A stretch of DNA of 64,000 nucleotides from Martinezella tropici (GCA_000799755.1 JUHI01000001.1:1302001-1366000); one strand, 5' to 3'. Counted from the first letter of the stretch, positions 54,576 through 63,544 are shown. Numbers and translations: made by a program. The notes: generated by a model from the letters alone, not told the origin.

Positions 54576-55658
54576 TTACGCGCTCAGACCGCCGAACAGG
54601 GTCGGCATGTCGAGCGGGCGGAAGCCATAGTGATTCATCCAGCGGACATCGGCGTTGAAGAAGTCGCGCAGGTCGGGCATGCCGTATTTCAGCATGGCGA
54701 TGCGATCGAGGCCCATGCCCCAGGCAAAGCCCTGATACTCGTCCGGGTCGAGCCCGCCGTGGCGCAGCACGTTCGGATGCACCATGCCGCAGCCGAGGAT
54801 TTCCATCCAGTCGGTGCCTTCGCCGAACTTGACGATCGGGCCGGAACGGTCGCACTGGATGTCAACCTCGAAGGACGGTTCCGTGAACGGGAAGAACGAC
54901 GGGCGGAACCGCATCGTCACATTATCGACCTCGAAGAAGGTCTTGCAGAACTCTTCCAGCACCCAGCGGATATTGGCGACATTCGCCGTCTTGTCGATGA
55001 CGAGGCCTTCGACCTGATGGAACATCGGCGAATGCGTGGCGTCACTATCCTGGCGGTAGGTCTTGCCGGGAATGATAATGCGGATCGGCGGTTTCTGCGC
55101 TTCCATGGTGCGGATCTGTACTGGCGAGGTGTGCGTGCGCAGCACCTTGCGCTCACCCTTTTCATCCGGCTGGAAGAAGAAGGTGTCGTGCATTTCGCGA
55201 GCCGGGTGGCCTTCCGGGAAGTTCAACGCCGTGAAGTTATAGTAATCGGTCTCGACATCGGGACCTTCGGCGATCGAGAAACCCATGTCGCCGAAGATCG
55301 CGGTGATCTCGTCGACGATCTGGCTGATCGGGTGAATGCGGCCGCGCTCGGCCGGAGACGAGCGCACCGGCAGGCTGACATCAACCGTCTCTGCCTTCAG
55401 CTTCGCGTCGATCGCGGCATCGCGCAACGCGCTCTTGCGCTCGTTAATCGCGTCGGTGACGGAATTCTTCAGAGCATTGATCGCCGCGCCGCGTGTCTGC
55501 CGTTCTTCCGGCGACATCGAGCCAAGCGTCTTCAGCAGTTCCGACACCGAGCCCTTCTTGCCGAGCGCGGCGACACGGACGGCCTCGATCGACTGCTCGT
55601 CGGTCGCCGCGGCGACATCGGCCATGAGTTGGGTTTCGAGTGTTACGAGTTCCGTCAT
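54576..55658 (-). CDS. pheS: Phenylalanyl-tRNA synthetase alpha subunit
   Basis: This 360-residue class II synthetase catalytic subunit has class II motifs visible in [20 protein letters not shown] and [20 protein letters not shown], with the N-terminal coiled-coil (residues 1-90) for tRNA binding. It charges tRNA-Phe. AGGATCAG before ATG supports the start, 14 codons inside a longer frame. Downstream of rplT on the same strand, followed closely by pheT. Confidence 0.96.
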   Translation of the reverse strand: MTELVTLETQLMADVAAATDEQSIEAVRVAALGKKGSVSELLKTLGSMSPEERQTRGAAINALKNSVTDAINERKSALRDAAIDAKLKAETVDVSLPVRSSPAERGRIHPISQIVDEITAIFGDMGFSIAEGPDVETDYYNFTALNFPEGHPAREMHDTFFFQPDEKGERKVLRTHTSPVQIRTMEAQKPPIRIIIPGKTYRQDSDATHSPMFHQVEGLVIDKTANVANIRWVLEEFCKTFFEVDNVTMRFRPSFFPFTEPSFEVDIQCDRSGPIVKFGEGTDWMEILGCGMVHPNVLRHGGLDPDEYQGFAWGMGLDRIAMLKYGMPDLRDFFNADVRWMNHYGFRPLDMPTLFGGLSA

Positions 55659-55921
55659 CTGATCCTGCCTTGCGGGCGGCGGGCTTGGAACGCCGCTCAT
55701 TCCGCGGAATAATGGATGAACGCCCGCATCGGACAGCTTGTGGCAACGATGAGGCGCTGCAGATCACTATCCATGTGCAAGCAGCCGATCAACCGGGCAA
55801 ATGACAAAAACACGCCAAGAATGCGGTCCTTGGCACTTGTCGCCCGATGCGCGACCCGTTTTTCGAGTCTCGCCCGACGAAACAGCCTGACACTATGGAA
55901 GAGCGTATGCTGCGAAACATA

Positions 55922-55952
55922 AAACCCGCGCCGGTTTCGCCAGCGCGGGTTT
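55922..55952 (-). terminator. Rho-independent terminator after rplT
   Basis: AAACCCGCGC and GCGCGGGTTT pair over a 10-bp stem with an 11-base loop. On the minus strand the stem ends in TTT after rplT and before the pheS leader. Confidence 0.7.
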
Positions 55953-55986
55953 CATAATGAACTTACGAAAGACGTGCGAGGCAGCG

Positions 55987-56391
55987 TTAGTTAACGGCTG
56001 CTTCGAACTCGTTCTTCGTGCCGGCTTCCTTGAGGTACTCAAGTGCCTTCTTCGACGCAGCAACGAGCGCACCGAAAGCTTCCGACTCATGGATCGCCAT
56101 GTCGGAAAGAACCTTGCGGTCGACTTCAATGCCAGCCTTGGTCAGGCCGTCGATGAAGCGGCCATAGGTCAGGCCGTGTTCGCGGACGGCAGCGTTGATA
56201 CGCTGAATCCAGAGGGCGCGGAAGTTGCGCTTGTTGACCTTGCGGTCGCGGTAAGCGTACTGCTTGGAACGGTCGACTGCGGCCTTGGCGGTACGGATGG
56301 TGTTCTTGCGACGGCCGTAGAAGCCCTTGGCTGCCTTCAGAACCTTCTTGTGCTTGGCGTGGGCGGTAACGCCTCTTTTTACGCGTGCCAT
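55987..56391 (-). CDS. rplT: 50S ribosomal protein L20
   Basis: This 134-residue basic protein starts [20 protein letters not shown] and contains [20 protein letters not shown], the L20 signature. An early 23S rRNA assembly protein; L20 can repress its own operon in some bacteria. Follows rpmI by 37 bp. Confidence 0.97.
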   Translation of the reverse strand: MARVKRGVTAHAKHKKVLKAAKGFYGRRKNTIRTAKAAVDRSKQYAYRDRKVNKRNFRALWIQRINAAVREHGLTYGRFIDGLTKAGIEVDRKVLSDMAIHESEAFGALVAASKKALEYLKEAGTKNEFEAAVN

Positions 56392-56428
56392 TTCATGATC
56401 TCCTTAGTCTATAGCGTTACGAATAGTC

Positions 56429-56632
56429 TTAGAGACCGTTCGGCAAGTAGTTCTTGATAACCTTACGGCCATCCGGTTCTGCGAGAACCATGGTGCCGCG
56501 AGCATCGCGAATGAACTTGTTGCTACGCTTGATCATGCCGTGGCGCTTGCCAGCAGCGGCTGCCTTGACCTTGCCGGTCGCGGTGATCTTGAACCGCTTC
56601 TTGGCAGAGGACTTCGTCTTCATCTTGGGCAT
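56429..56632 (-). CDS. rpmI: 50S ribosomal protein L35
   Basis: This 67-residue basic protein starts [20 protein letters not shown] and ends NYLPNGL, standard L35. The open frame continues 50 codons upstream, but L35 always begins at MPKMKT. GGAGTAGC-type Shine-Dalgarno upstream. Confidence 0.97.
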   Translation of the reverse strand: MPKMKTKSSAKKRFKITATGKVKAAAAGKRHGMIKRSNKFIRDARGTMVLAEPDGRKVIKNYLPNGL

Positions 56633-56904
56633 TTTGCTACTCCTTCGATGCTTCCTGGCGCGCTTTGCTAAAAGCCCTTCCCACAGATCCGGACTGGCCG
56701 GGCTGCAACAAGGTGCCGGAGCGTTTGTTGTTGAACGGCAGATACGGTGACGAACCGCTCTGCCAGCATTCTGAACTGCCACGGCATGCCCTGCCGGTCA
56801 GTTCGGACGCGCGCTTATAACCGCACTTGCCTTCAAGTGCAACGGTGCCGATGCGGGAATCTTTGCAGATCGATGACAGATGCCGCCGCCTGCCGCAGAA
56901 AAGG

Positions 56905-56926
56905 AAAAAGCCGCCCAAAGGACGGC
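56905..56926 (-). terminator. Rho-independent terminator after infC
   Basis: On the minus strand GCCGTCC-TTT-GGGCGGC followed by TTTTT, 28 bp after the infC stop. It may attenuate read-through into rpmI-rplT, 270 bp downstream. Confidence 0.7.
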
Positions 56927-56953
56927 TCCGGCCTCTCTACTCAGACTTGCGCC

Positions 56954-57490
56954 TCACTTGGGCGCAAGCACCATCATCATCTGGCGGCCTTCAAGCTTGG
57001 GCTCGGCCTCCACCTTGGCGATCTCAAGCGTATCTTCCTTGACCTGCTGAAGAAGCTTCATACCGAGTTCCTGGTGGGCCATTTCACGGCCACGGAACTT
57101 CAAGGTCACCTTCACCTTGTCACCTTCTTCGAAGAAACGACCGATGGCCTTCATCTTCACCTCATAGTCATGGGTGTCGATGTTCGGGCGCATCTTGATT
57201 TCTTTGACTTCAACGATCTTCTGCTTCTTGCGCGCCTCGGCGGCCTTCTTCTGGTTGGCGTATTTCAGCTTGCCCAGGTCGAGGATCTTGCACACAGGCG
57301 GCTCAGCATTGGGAGAAATCTCAACCAGATCGAGGCCGGCCTCCTCTGCCATCTTCAATGCCTGGTCGGTCGGGACGATGCCCATATTCGCGCCGTCAGC
57401 TGCGATCAGCTGAACTTTGGGAATGCGAATTTCCCTGTTGGAACGTGGCCCGTCCTTTACGGGCGCATCGGTTTTAAAGGGTCTGCGAAT
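56954..57490 (-). CDS. infC: Translation initiation factor IF-3 with AUU start
   Basis: This 178-residue IF-3 has the N-domain [20 protein letters not shown] and [20 protein letters not shown], and the C-domain [20 protein letters not shown]. The frame could begin at GTG 57505, but that codon has no Shine-Dalgarno. GGAGAG lies seven bases before ATT at 57490, giving [12 protein letters not shown], the family N-terminus. AUU starts let IF-3 limit its own synthesis in E. coli, and the same control is probable here. Confidence 0.93.
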   Translation of the reverse strand: MRRPFKTDAPVKDGPRSNREIRIPKVQLIAADGANMGIVPTDQALKMAEEAGLDLVEISPNAEPPVCKILDLGKLKYANQKKAAEARKKQKIVEVKEIKMRPNIDTHDYEVKMKAIGRFFEEGDKVKVTLKFRGREMAHQELGMKLLQQVKEDTLEIAKVEAEPKLEGRQMMMVLAPK

Positions 57491-57768
57491 GGTCGTACTC
57501 TCCACGAATTGTTTCGGATTAGCTGCAGCCTCTCGCTCCCGTCAGCGCAACTGACGGAAATGTCGTAAAAGCTGTGTTGAAGTCAATAGCATGACAGCAG
57601 GAAAAAAGCACCTCCCGCGTGTCAAGAGAGTGTCATGGCGGCATAAGATGCACCAAGGACACAGTATGGTTCCCCGATCATATAGATATCCTTGCAGAAA
57701 GATCGAGGATTTTTCGGGTCACGCGAGCACGAATCTGTTCTATAGGGCAGAAAATCCGGGAGTTTTCC

Positions 57769-58581
57769 ATGTCCGAGACCGCCGCAGCCACCCAACCGAC
57801 CTTCCTTCCCGTGGGCACGGGCGACAGCGAACGCCAGATCGCAATCGTCCAGCGCGCCGCCGGCAAGGGCCCCAGGAATGTCAGCTTCGTCTGGTTGTCC
57901 GGCTACCGATCCGACATGAGCGGCTCCAAGGCGATGGAACTGGATGGGCTGGCGGCGCGACTGGGTGTCGGTTGCATTCGCTTCGACTATTCCGGCCACG
58001 GGCAATCCGGCGGCAAGTTCACCAACGGCACGATTTCGCGCTGGCTGGAAGAGGCGCTTGCCGTCATCGACCATACCAAACCGAAGAAGATCGTTCTCGT
58101 CGGCTCTTCGATGGGCGGCTGGATCGCGCTCAGGGTCATCCAGGAGCTGCGCAAACGCAAGAAGGCGCCCGTCATCGCAGGCCTTATGCTGATCGCCCCC
58201 GCTCCCGATTTCACTGTCGATCTCATCGAGCCCAACCTCACCGATGTCGAGCGGCGGTCGCTGGCTGAGCGCGGCTATTTCGAGGAGCCCTCGGAATATA
58301 GCCCGGAGCCGAACATCTTCACCCGCGCGCTTATCGAAGACGGCCGCGCCAACCGCGTGCTGACCGGCATCATCGAAACCGGCTGCCCGGTTCACATATT
58401 GCAGGGCATGCAGGATGCCGACGTGCCCTTCGCGCATTCGTTAAAGCTGGTCGAGCACCTGCCGGCCGACGATGTGGTGTTAACACTTGTGCGCGATGGC
58501 GACCATCGCCTGTCGCGGTCACAGGATCTAGAGCGCATGCTCGGGGTAGCCGAGGCATTGGCACTGCATAATACGCCGTAA
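57769..58581 (+). CDS. Alpha/beta hydrolase
   Basis: This 270-residue serine hydrolase has the nucleophile elbow VLVGSSMGGWIALRV (Ser about 110). FDYSGHGQSGGKF is the family-typical preceding loop; the acid is in GMQDADVPF and the His in DGDHRLSRS. Resembles YqiA/palmitoyl-thioesterase-like proteins. The start follows GGGAG six bases upstream. Divergent from infC. Confidence 0.88.
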   Translation: MSETAAATQPTFLPVGTGDSERQIAIVQRAAGKGPRNVSFVWLSGYRSDMSGSKAMELDGLAARLGVGCIRFDYSGHGQSGGKFTNGTISRWLEEALAVIDHTKPKKIVLVGSSMGGWIALRVIQELRKRKKAPVIAGLMLIAPAPDFTVDLIEPNLTDVERRSLAERGYFEEPSEYSPEPNIFTRALIEDGRANRVLTGIIETGCPVHILQGMQDADVPFAHSLKLVEHLPADDVVLTLVRDGDHRLSRSQDLERMLGVAEALALHNTP

Positions 58582-58770
58582 AAACAAACAGATATCTGCG
58601 AGACGCTGACTGCGCGGCCGTCCTTGCCGGACGCCGTATGCGCGCGCCTGCGCCATCACGAGAGGCAATGGATGATGGCCGTCACTCCCTCGACTGTGCC
58701 GAAATTAACCATATGAGCCGGTTCCCGCGTTAACACTTAAGTAACGATTGACTTGGCGCGCCCCCCTACA

Positions 58771-58785
58771 TTAACAATTTGTTAA
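58771..58785. promoter_or_regulatory. CtrA-like box upstream of the C93 protein gene
   Basis: TTAA-CAATTTG-TTAA (followed by C) fits the alphaproteobacterial CtrA consensus TTAA-N7-TTAAC and is a perfect inverted repeat. It ends 25 bp before the GTG start. Confidence 0.55.
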
Positions 58786-58810
58786 CAAATGCAGGGACGA
58801 TACAAGGATA

Positions 58811-59416
58811 GTGGGCGTGCGTATTAAGGGCTTGTTGATTGCCTTCGCTGCTATAGTTGCAATGTCGTCGGCGGCCGTGCCGGCGCCTCAGCAGGGCGCT
58901 TCGATGACCGTCGGCAACGTGACTTCCCAGCCGATCGGGCACTACGATTTCTGCCAGAGACATACCGATGAATGCGGCCCTACCCGCAATATCGGCCCGG
59001 TCGACATGAATGCCGCCGCCTGGGCTCTGGTCAACCAGATCAACCTGCGCGTCAACAAGACCATCCGCCCGGCGACCGACATGGAAGTCTACGGCCAGGA
59101 AGAATATTGGGAATATCCGAAGACTGCCGGTGACTGCGAAGATTTCGCCCTGCTGAAGCGAAAGATACTGATGCAGAGCGGCATCTCCGCTTCCAACCTT
59201 TTGATGACGGTCGTGCGCAAGCCCGATGGCGAAGGTCATGCCGTCCTGACGCTGCGCACCAAGCAGGGCGACTTTATCCTCGACAACCTCGAGGACGAGA
59301 TCAAGGTCTGGACCAGGACCCCCTATTCCTACCTGAAGCGTCAGGCGAGCTTCAATGCCGGCCGCTGGGTCACCATCGAAAACGGCAGCGACGTTCTGGT
59401 CGGCGCCGTCAAGTAA
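58811..59416 (+). CDS. Transglutaminase-like cysteine proteinase (BTLCP, C93)
   Basis: This 201-residue exported protein has a signal peptide at 1-22 (KGLLIAFAAIVAMSSAAVPA). The catalytic triad lies in YPKTAGDCEDFALLKRKIL (Cys), DGEGHAVLTLRT (His) and GDFILDNLEDEI (Asp). BTLCPs such as LapG cleave surface adhesins; this protein lacks an obvious LapD/LapA neighbour, so its substrate is open. Start is GTG at 58811 or the better-spaced GTG at 58817. Confidence 0.88.
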   Translation: MGVRIKGLLIAFAAIVAMSSAAVPAPQQGASMTVGNVTSQPIGHYDFCQRHTDECGPTRNIGPVDMNAAAWALVNQINLRVNKTIRPATDMEVYGQEEYWEYPKTAGDCEDFALLKRKILMQSGISASNLLMTVVRKPDGEGHAVLTLRTKQGDFILDNLEDEIKVWTRTPYSYLKRQASFNAGRWVTIENGSDVLVGAVK

Positions 59417-59442
59417 GCACCGCAATCATCGGACATGAGAAG

Positions 59443-59466
59443 AAGGCCGGCAAATTTGCCGGCCTT
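59443..59466. terminator. Bidirectional terminator
   Basis: Perfect 12-bp arms, AAGGCCGGCAAA and TTTGCCGGCCTT, with almost no loop. It lies between the convergent C93 and mbfA genes and suits termination from both. Confidence 0.75.
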
Positions 59467-59494
59467 TCCTTATTTGGTGGTTCGAGACAACAGC

Positions 59495-60478
59495 CTAGGC
59501 ATTTCCGATCAATATGCCCGCCGCGAGCACAAGAGAGCCGCCAACCACCACCTGGAAGGCGGCACGCAGAAACGGTGTCTCCATATATTTGTTCTGGATG
59601 AAGGCGATGGCCCAGAGCTCGAAGAAGACCACGATGGCGGCGATGATCGTCGCCGTCCAGAAGTAAGGAATGAGATAAGGCAGCGCGTGGCCGAGGCCGC
59701 CAACCGCTGTCATGATGCCACAGGCAAGGCCGCGCTTGATCGGCGAGCCGCGGCCGGAGATCTTGCCATCGTCATGGGCCGCCTCGGTGAAGCCCATGGA
59801 GATGCCGGCGCCGACGGAAGCCGAAAGACCGACGAGAAAAGTCTGCCAAGTATTCTGCGTGGCGAAGGCGGCTGCGAAGATCGGCGCCAGGGTGGAGACG
59901 GAGCCATCCATGAGACCGGCGAGACCCGGCTGCACATAGGTCAACACGAATTGGCGGCGCGCCTGCGCATCCTCCTCGTGCTTGACGTCTTCGGGCGTGT
60001 GCTTGTCGCCGAGCATACGGGCGACGTCTTCATGCCCCTGTTCGGCGAGCGCGAGATCGCCGAGAAGCTGGCGCGTCGAGGCATCGGACACCTGCTTGGC
60101 GGCCTCGACATAGAAATTATAGGCCTGCTGCTCCATCGCCTCGGCTTCATTGCGTATAGCATCGAGGGAAAGATTTTTGCGCAGCCAGTCCGGCTTGCGC
60201 TCATAAAAGCCATGGACATGTTCGCGTCTGATCAGCGGGATGCGCTCACCGAAACGGCGGCGATGCATGTCGATCAGCGTCTTGCGATGGGTATCCTCGA
60301 CCTCGGCCATATCCTCGAAGACCTTGGCGGACTCGGGATAGTGCTGACGCAGAATATCGGCATAGGCGAGATAGATGCGCGAATCGTCCTCCTCCGCGGC
60401 AATGGCGATCGCCAGAATCTCCTGCTCGGACAGAGAGGTGAAAGGGCGTTTCGATGGGCGGAACAAGCCTAATAACAT
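59495..60478 (-). CDS. mbfA: Membrane-bound ferritin A, VIT1-fused iron exporter
   Basis: This 327-residue protein has an N-terminal ferritin-like di-iron domain (about 15-150; AIAAEEDDSRIYLAYADILR, EDMAEVEDTHRKTLIDMHRR, EAEAMEQQAYNFYVEAAKQV) and a C-terminal VIT1/CCC1 membrane domain (about 175-325; AGLMDGSVSTLAPIFAAAFA, VVFFELWAIAFIQNKYMETP). MbfA exports iron and protects against peroxide stress in Bradyrhizobium and Agrobacterium. GAGG nine bases before this ATG favours it over an ATG five codons upstream. An Irr-like box lies 19 bp upstream. Confidence 0.93.
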   Translation of the reverse strand: MLLGLFRPSKRPFTSLSEQEILAIAIAAEEDDSRIYLAYADILRQHYPESAKVFEDMAEVEDTHRKTLIDMHRRRFGERIPLIRREHVHGFYERKPDWLRKNLSLDAIRNEAEAMEQQAYNFYVEAAKQVSDASTRQLLGDLALAEQGHEDVARMLGDKHTPEDVKHEEDAQARRQFVLTYVQPGLAGLMDGSVSTLAPIFAAAFATQNTWQTFLVGLSASVGAGISMGFTEAAHDDGKISGRGSPIKRGLACGIMTAVGGLGHALPYLIPYFWTATIIAAIVVFFELWAIAFIQNKYMETPFLRAAFQVVVGGSLVLAAGILIGNA

Positions 60479-60496
60479 CGGGGGCAACCTCATAAC

Positions 60497-60519
60497 TTTA
60501 GAATTATTCTAATTCTAAA
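60497..60519. promoter_or_regulatory. Irr (ICE) box upstream of mbfA
   Basis: A perfect 23-bp palindrome with arms TTTAGAATTA and TAATTCTAAA around TTC. Nested inside is TTAGAATTATTCTAA, which fits the ICE motif (TTTAGAA-N3-TTCTAAA). Iron-responsive repression of mbfA by Irr is established in related bacteria. Confidence 0.75.
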
Positions 60520-60741
60520 GAGAGGAGTTGCACAGGTCAAGCTTTGAAGCGCGGTAGCTTAGGGAAATCATGAAGGGAGAATCGAACGCGCATCGCGAAA
60601 AGCGGCGGCGAACCATACGTCTGTTTTGACAGATTGCCGCAACACCTCCATGACGTCTTGGACGCGCCGGGAAATTGCATAGATAAAGACCGGCAGATGC
60701 CGACGCCGCAAACCTCCCAGCGCCCGCACCCGGAGAGCATA

Positions 60742-61209
60742 ATGGAAAACGAGATACAGGCCCGCGCCGCCCACCTTGCCGGCATTCGCGAAAAAGCCGA
60801 AGCGGAGATGGCGCGCATGGGCATCGATGCCGCCTTCATCGACAGGCTGGTTGAGACATTTTACGGGCGTGTGCAGGCGCATCCCCGGCTCGGACCGGTG
60901 TTTGACGGGCGGCTTGCCGGGCGTTGGCCGGACCATATGGAAAAGATGAAGCGCTTCTGGTCTTCGGTCGCCTTCAAGAACGGCGCCTATGGCGGCAAGC
61001 CGGTGCAGGCGCATCTCGGCGTCGAGGGCATGGCGGCAGATCTCTTTCCGGAATGGCTGGCGCTTTTCTCCGCGACGCTTGCCGATATCGCGCCTTCCAT
61101 GGAAGCCAGAAACTGGTTCATGGCAACGGCGGAACGCATCGCCAGGAGCCTGACGCTCTCGCTTTTCTATAATCCGGCCCTCGACGATCCCGCGAGGAAG
61201 ACGGTTTAA
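60742..61209 (+). CDS. Group III truncated haemoglobin
   Basis: This 155-residue 2-on-2 globin contains FIDRLVETFYGRVQAHPRLG and PDHMEKMKRFWSSVAFKNGA. The proximal His is in QAHLGVEGMAADLFP, and the B10 Tyr in FYGRV is the diatomic-ligand residue. Probably involved in NO or peroxide metabolism. CGGAGAG before the ATG sets the start; an ATG 15 codons upstream is less likely. Confidence 0.9.
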   Translation: MENEIQARAAHLAGIREKAEAEMARMGIDAAFIDRLVETFYGRVQAHPRLGPVFDGRLAGRWPDHMEKMKRFWSSVAFKNGAYGGKPVQAHLGVEGMAADLFPEWLALFSATLADIAPSMEARNWFMATAERIARSLTLSLFYNPALDDPARKTV

Positions 61210-61234
61210 GGCAGACTGCGACAGCTGGCAGCAC

Positions 61235-61792
61235 CTATGCATGCGCCTTGCGATAGGCTGCGACCGCAAGCCAGATTGCAGAAAGCAGGAAGTAGAACGC
61301 GCCGAATGCCACATAGGGGACAATATCCAGAATTGTCGGCGCAACCGTGCCGAGGGACCGGCTGAGCATGAAACCGCCGGCAAGCGCCGATTGCGCACCG
61401 CTCAAGATCATCACCCATTGGGCGCCATAGGCACGCCAGCGCCTGACTGCGGTATAGAGTTGCAGCAGGCCAGAGAGGATCGCCCAGGCCCCAAACACGG
61501 CCAGAACGGCGTAGGTGCTATTATAGGCGGCCACAATCACGGCGAGCGCCGTGACGATGCTGACGACGACATTCAACGCCTGAGACGGATTGACCTTCAA
61601 TCCCCCGTTCACCCGGGCATCGACCAGATTGGCAAGGGCATCCCAGACAGGATAGATGACCAGCAGAAACGCGGCGGGCAGCGGCTTTCCGCTAGAGAGT
61701 ATCGCGGCGGCGATCCAGGCCATCGAGAACAGGGCGCGTGTAAAATAATAGGATCGCAGCCAGTTTGGCTGGATTGCGGTTTGGCTTTCCAT
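61235..61792 (-). CDS. DUF308/HdeD-like membrane protein
   Basis: This 185-residue protein has about six hydrophobic segments (ALFSMAWIAAAILSSG, ALNVVVSIVTALAVIVAAYN, AVLAVFGAWAILSGLLQLYT, WVMILSGAQSALAGGFMLSR, VPYVAFGAFYFLLSAIWLAV), typical of HdeD/DUF308. Often a stress-related inner-membrane protein of unknown function. Divergent from a TetR gene with two palindromic operators in between, so probably its target. Confidence 0.78.
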   Translation of the reverse strand: MESQTAIQPNWLRSYYFTRALFSMAWIAAAILSSGKPLPAAFLLVIYPVWDALANLVDARVNGGLKVNPSQALNVVVSIVTALAVIVAAYNSTYAVLAVFGAWAILSGLLQLYTAVRRWRAYGAQWVMILSGAQSALAGGFMLSRSLGTVAPTILDIVPYVAFGAFYFLLSAIWLAVAAYRKAHA

Positions 61793-61816
61793 CGGTAGGC
61801 TCCTTGTGTTTACCTG

Positions 61817-61828
61817 CCTACTAGTAGG
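61817..61828. promoter_or_regulatory. TetR operator, DUF308 side
   Basis: Perfect palindrome CCTACTAGTAGG (CCTAC-TA-GTAGG) 25 bp upstream of the DUF308 start, sharing its half-sites with 61909-61926. Confidence 0.55.
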
Positions 61829-61908
61829 AAGACAAGCTATTGAAGTCAACGCAACGCTCGAACACCGTTTTGTGAGAACCGGAAGCGCCGAGGCAACCTT
61901 GACAACTA

Positions 61909-61926
61909 GCCTACCAAAAGGTAGGC
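61909..61926. promoter_or_regulatory. TetR operator, regulator side
   Basis: Perfect palindrome GCCTACC-AAAA-GGTAGGC, seven bases before the TetR start and downstream of a TTGACA hexamer (61900-61905), so a repressor here would block its own promoter. Same CCTAC/GTAGG half-sites as 61817-61828 but a longer spacer. Confidence 0.6.
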
Positions 61927-61932
61927 AAAGAC

Positions 61933-62517
61933 ATGAAATCAATAAGTTCGACGGCAGAAAAAATTCTCGACATCGCGCAGCCCCTCATTGTGGCGGGAGG
62001 TTACAACGGCTTCAGCTATGCCGACATCTCCGCTGCGATCGGCATCCGGAAGGCGAGCATCCACCATCATTTTCCGACGAAGGCCGAACTGGTCGCGGTG
62101 CTGGTAGATCGCTACAGACAGCAGACGGAGGCCGGTCTGAAATCCCTGCGCGAGGGGATCGCGAGCCCTGCGGACCAGCTGCAGGCCTATGTCAATTACT
62201 GGCATTCATGCATTCGGGACGCCTCGCTCCCCTTCTGCGTCTGCGCGATGCTCGCCAGCGAGATGCAGATGCTGCCGGAAGAGGTCGCGTCGCGCGTCCG
62301 TGGCCATTTCCATAGCCTCGCCGGATGGCTTGCGTCAGTGCTGCAGGCTGGAACGGAGAATGGCGCCTTCCGGCTGGACAAGCAACCTGAGGAAGAGGCT
62401 CAGATGCTGATGGCTTCGGTTCACGGGGCAATGCTTTCTGCGAGAGCTTTCGGCGATCCAGGACTGTTCATCCAAATCGTCGCGCCCCAGATCGTCAGGC
62501 TTCGGGCGTCGGATTGA
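61933..62517 (+). CDS. TetR-family regulator
   Basis: This 194-residue protein has an N-terminal HTH (STAEKILDIAQPLIVAGGYN; YADISAAIGIRKASIHHHFP) and a C-terminal ligand domain with a Cys-rich SLPFCVCAMLASEMQMLPEE, as in YxaF/LmrA-like and AcuR-like repressors. It presumably controls itself and the divergent DUF308 gene. The inducer is unknown. Confidence 0.9.
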   Translation: MKSISSTAEKILDIAQPLIVAGGYNGFSYADISAAIGIRKASIHHHFPTKAELVAVLVDRYRQQTEAGLKSLREGIASPADQLQAYVNYWHSCIRDASLPFCVCAMLASEMQMLPEEVASRVRGHFHSLAGWLASVLQAGTENGAFRLDKQPEEEAQMLMASVHGAMLSARAFGDPGLFIQIVAPQIVRLRASD

Positions 62518-62596
62518 CAGGAGGCTACCGAGCAAAAAAACCAATCGATGGCCGCTAGCGGCCAAAGGCGGCATGTGCGGAAAGGTTGGCCCAGTC

Positions 62597-63511
62597 TCAG
62601 CCCTTCGTGGCGAAAATGGTCGCGCCGATGCTGGCGGAAACGACCAGCGCCGTGCCGAACATCTGCGATGGCGTCATTGGCTGCGAGAGGATGATGAAGC
62701 CGGCAAGGGCGCCGATGGCGGGCTCGAGGCTCATGAGGATGCCGAAGGACGAAGTAGGCATGCGCCGCAGCGCCACCATTTCCAACGCGTAGGGCAGCAG
62801 CGGCACGAGGAGTGCCAGACCGGCTATCTCAAGCAGGCCATAGCCTGTCAGATGCGGGACGGCAGAAGCAAAGCCGAAGGGGGTCGAAACGACAGCCGCA
62901 ACCAGCAGCGACATGGAAAGGCCTTCGAGACCTCGAAAGGCATTGCCAACCTTCTTCGTCAACAGGATATAGCAGGCCCAGCCCGCGCCTGCACCAATAG
63001 CAAAGAGAATGCCGGGGAGATTGCCGACCCACTCCTCTCCATCATAGGCCAGCAACAGAACGCCGATCGCGGCGAAGATCGGCCACATAAGCTGGCGGCT
63101 CAACCCGAAGCCGAGGGTCGCGACGAGCAGAGGCCCCAGAAACTCGATGGCGACGGCAAGACCCAAGGGAATGCGCGCGATCGCCGAGAAGAACGAGATC
63201 GTCATCAGCGCCGAGACCGTGCCGAGTACCAGCACGCCGAGCCATTGCGAGCGGCTGTAGCTCATGATCTTCGGGCGGACGATGATCGCCAGGGCAATCG
63301 AGGCAAAGACAAGCCGCAGCCAGGTCGCACCCGCCGGCCCATAGGCGTTGATGATCGGAGCCGAGAGGGCCGCACCGAACTGGATGCAGGACATGGACAT
63401 GACGCACATCAGCACGCCGGCGGCGATGCCACCGGTCGACGGTGCAACATCCGGATGCGGCATCAGTGCCGCGCCGCCATCCGTGCCACTCTCGATAAGC
63501 TTCTGATCCAT
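62597..63511 (-). CDS. EamA/DMT-family exporter (RhtA-like)
   Basis: This 304-residue inner-membrane protein has ten predicted helices in two EamA repeats (GVLMCVMSMSCIQFGAALSA; YSRSQWLGVLVLGTVSALMT; GILFAIGAGAGWACYILLTK; SSFGILMSLEPAIGALAGFI). RhtA relatives export threonine/homoserine. Its start is preceded by a leader that folds into a hairpin covering the Shine-Dalgarno. Confidence 0.88.
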   Translation of the reverse strand: MDQKLIESGTDGGAALMPHPDVAPSTGGIAAGVLMCVMSMSCIQFGAALSAPIINAYGPAGATWLRLVFASIALAIIVRPKIMSYSRSQWLGVLVLGTVSALMTISFFSAIARIPLGLAVAIEFLGPLLVATLGFGLSRQLMWPIFAAIGVLLLAYDGEEWVGNLPGILFAIGAGAGWACYILLTKKVGNAFRGLEGLSMSLLVAAVVSTPFGFASAVPHLTGYGLLEIAGLALLVPLLPYALEMVALRRMPTSSFGILMSLEPAIGALAGFIILSQPMTPSQMFGTALVVSASIGATIFATKG

Positions 63512-63544
63512 GACCTCTCCCGCTTCGCGGGTTTTTTAGAGGTC
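63512..63544 (-). promoter_or_regulatory. Leader hairpin burying the eamA Shine-Dalgarno
   Basis: Read on the minus strand: GACCTCT, six A, CCCGC-GAA-GCGGG, AGAGGTC, then ATG. The inner 5-bp stem and outer 7-bp stem pair perfectly, and the Shine-Dalgarno (GGGAGAGG) lies in the 3' arm touching the ATG. It could regulate translation. On the plus strand the same DNA reads CCCGC-TTC-GCGGG-TTTTTT, a terminator shape. Confidence 0.5.

Noticed and set aside
55659..55920. Possible pheST leader peptide and attenuator
   Set aside because: A minus-strand frame opens with MFRSIRSS but has no run of Phe codons, and the region shows no clear competing hairpins; the rplT terminator lies just upstream.
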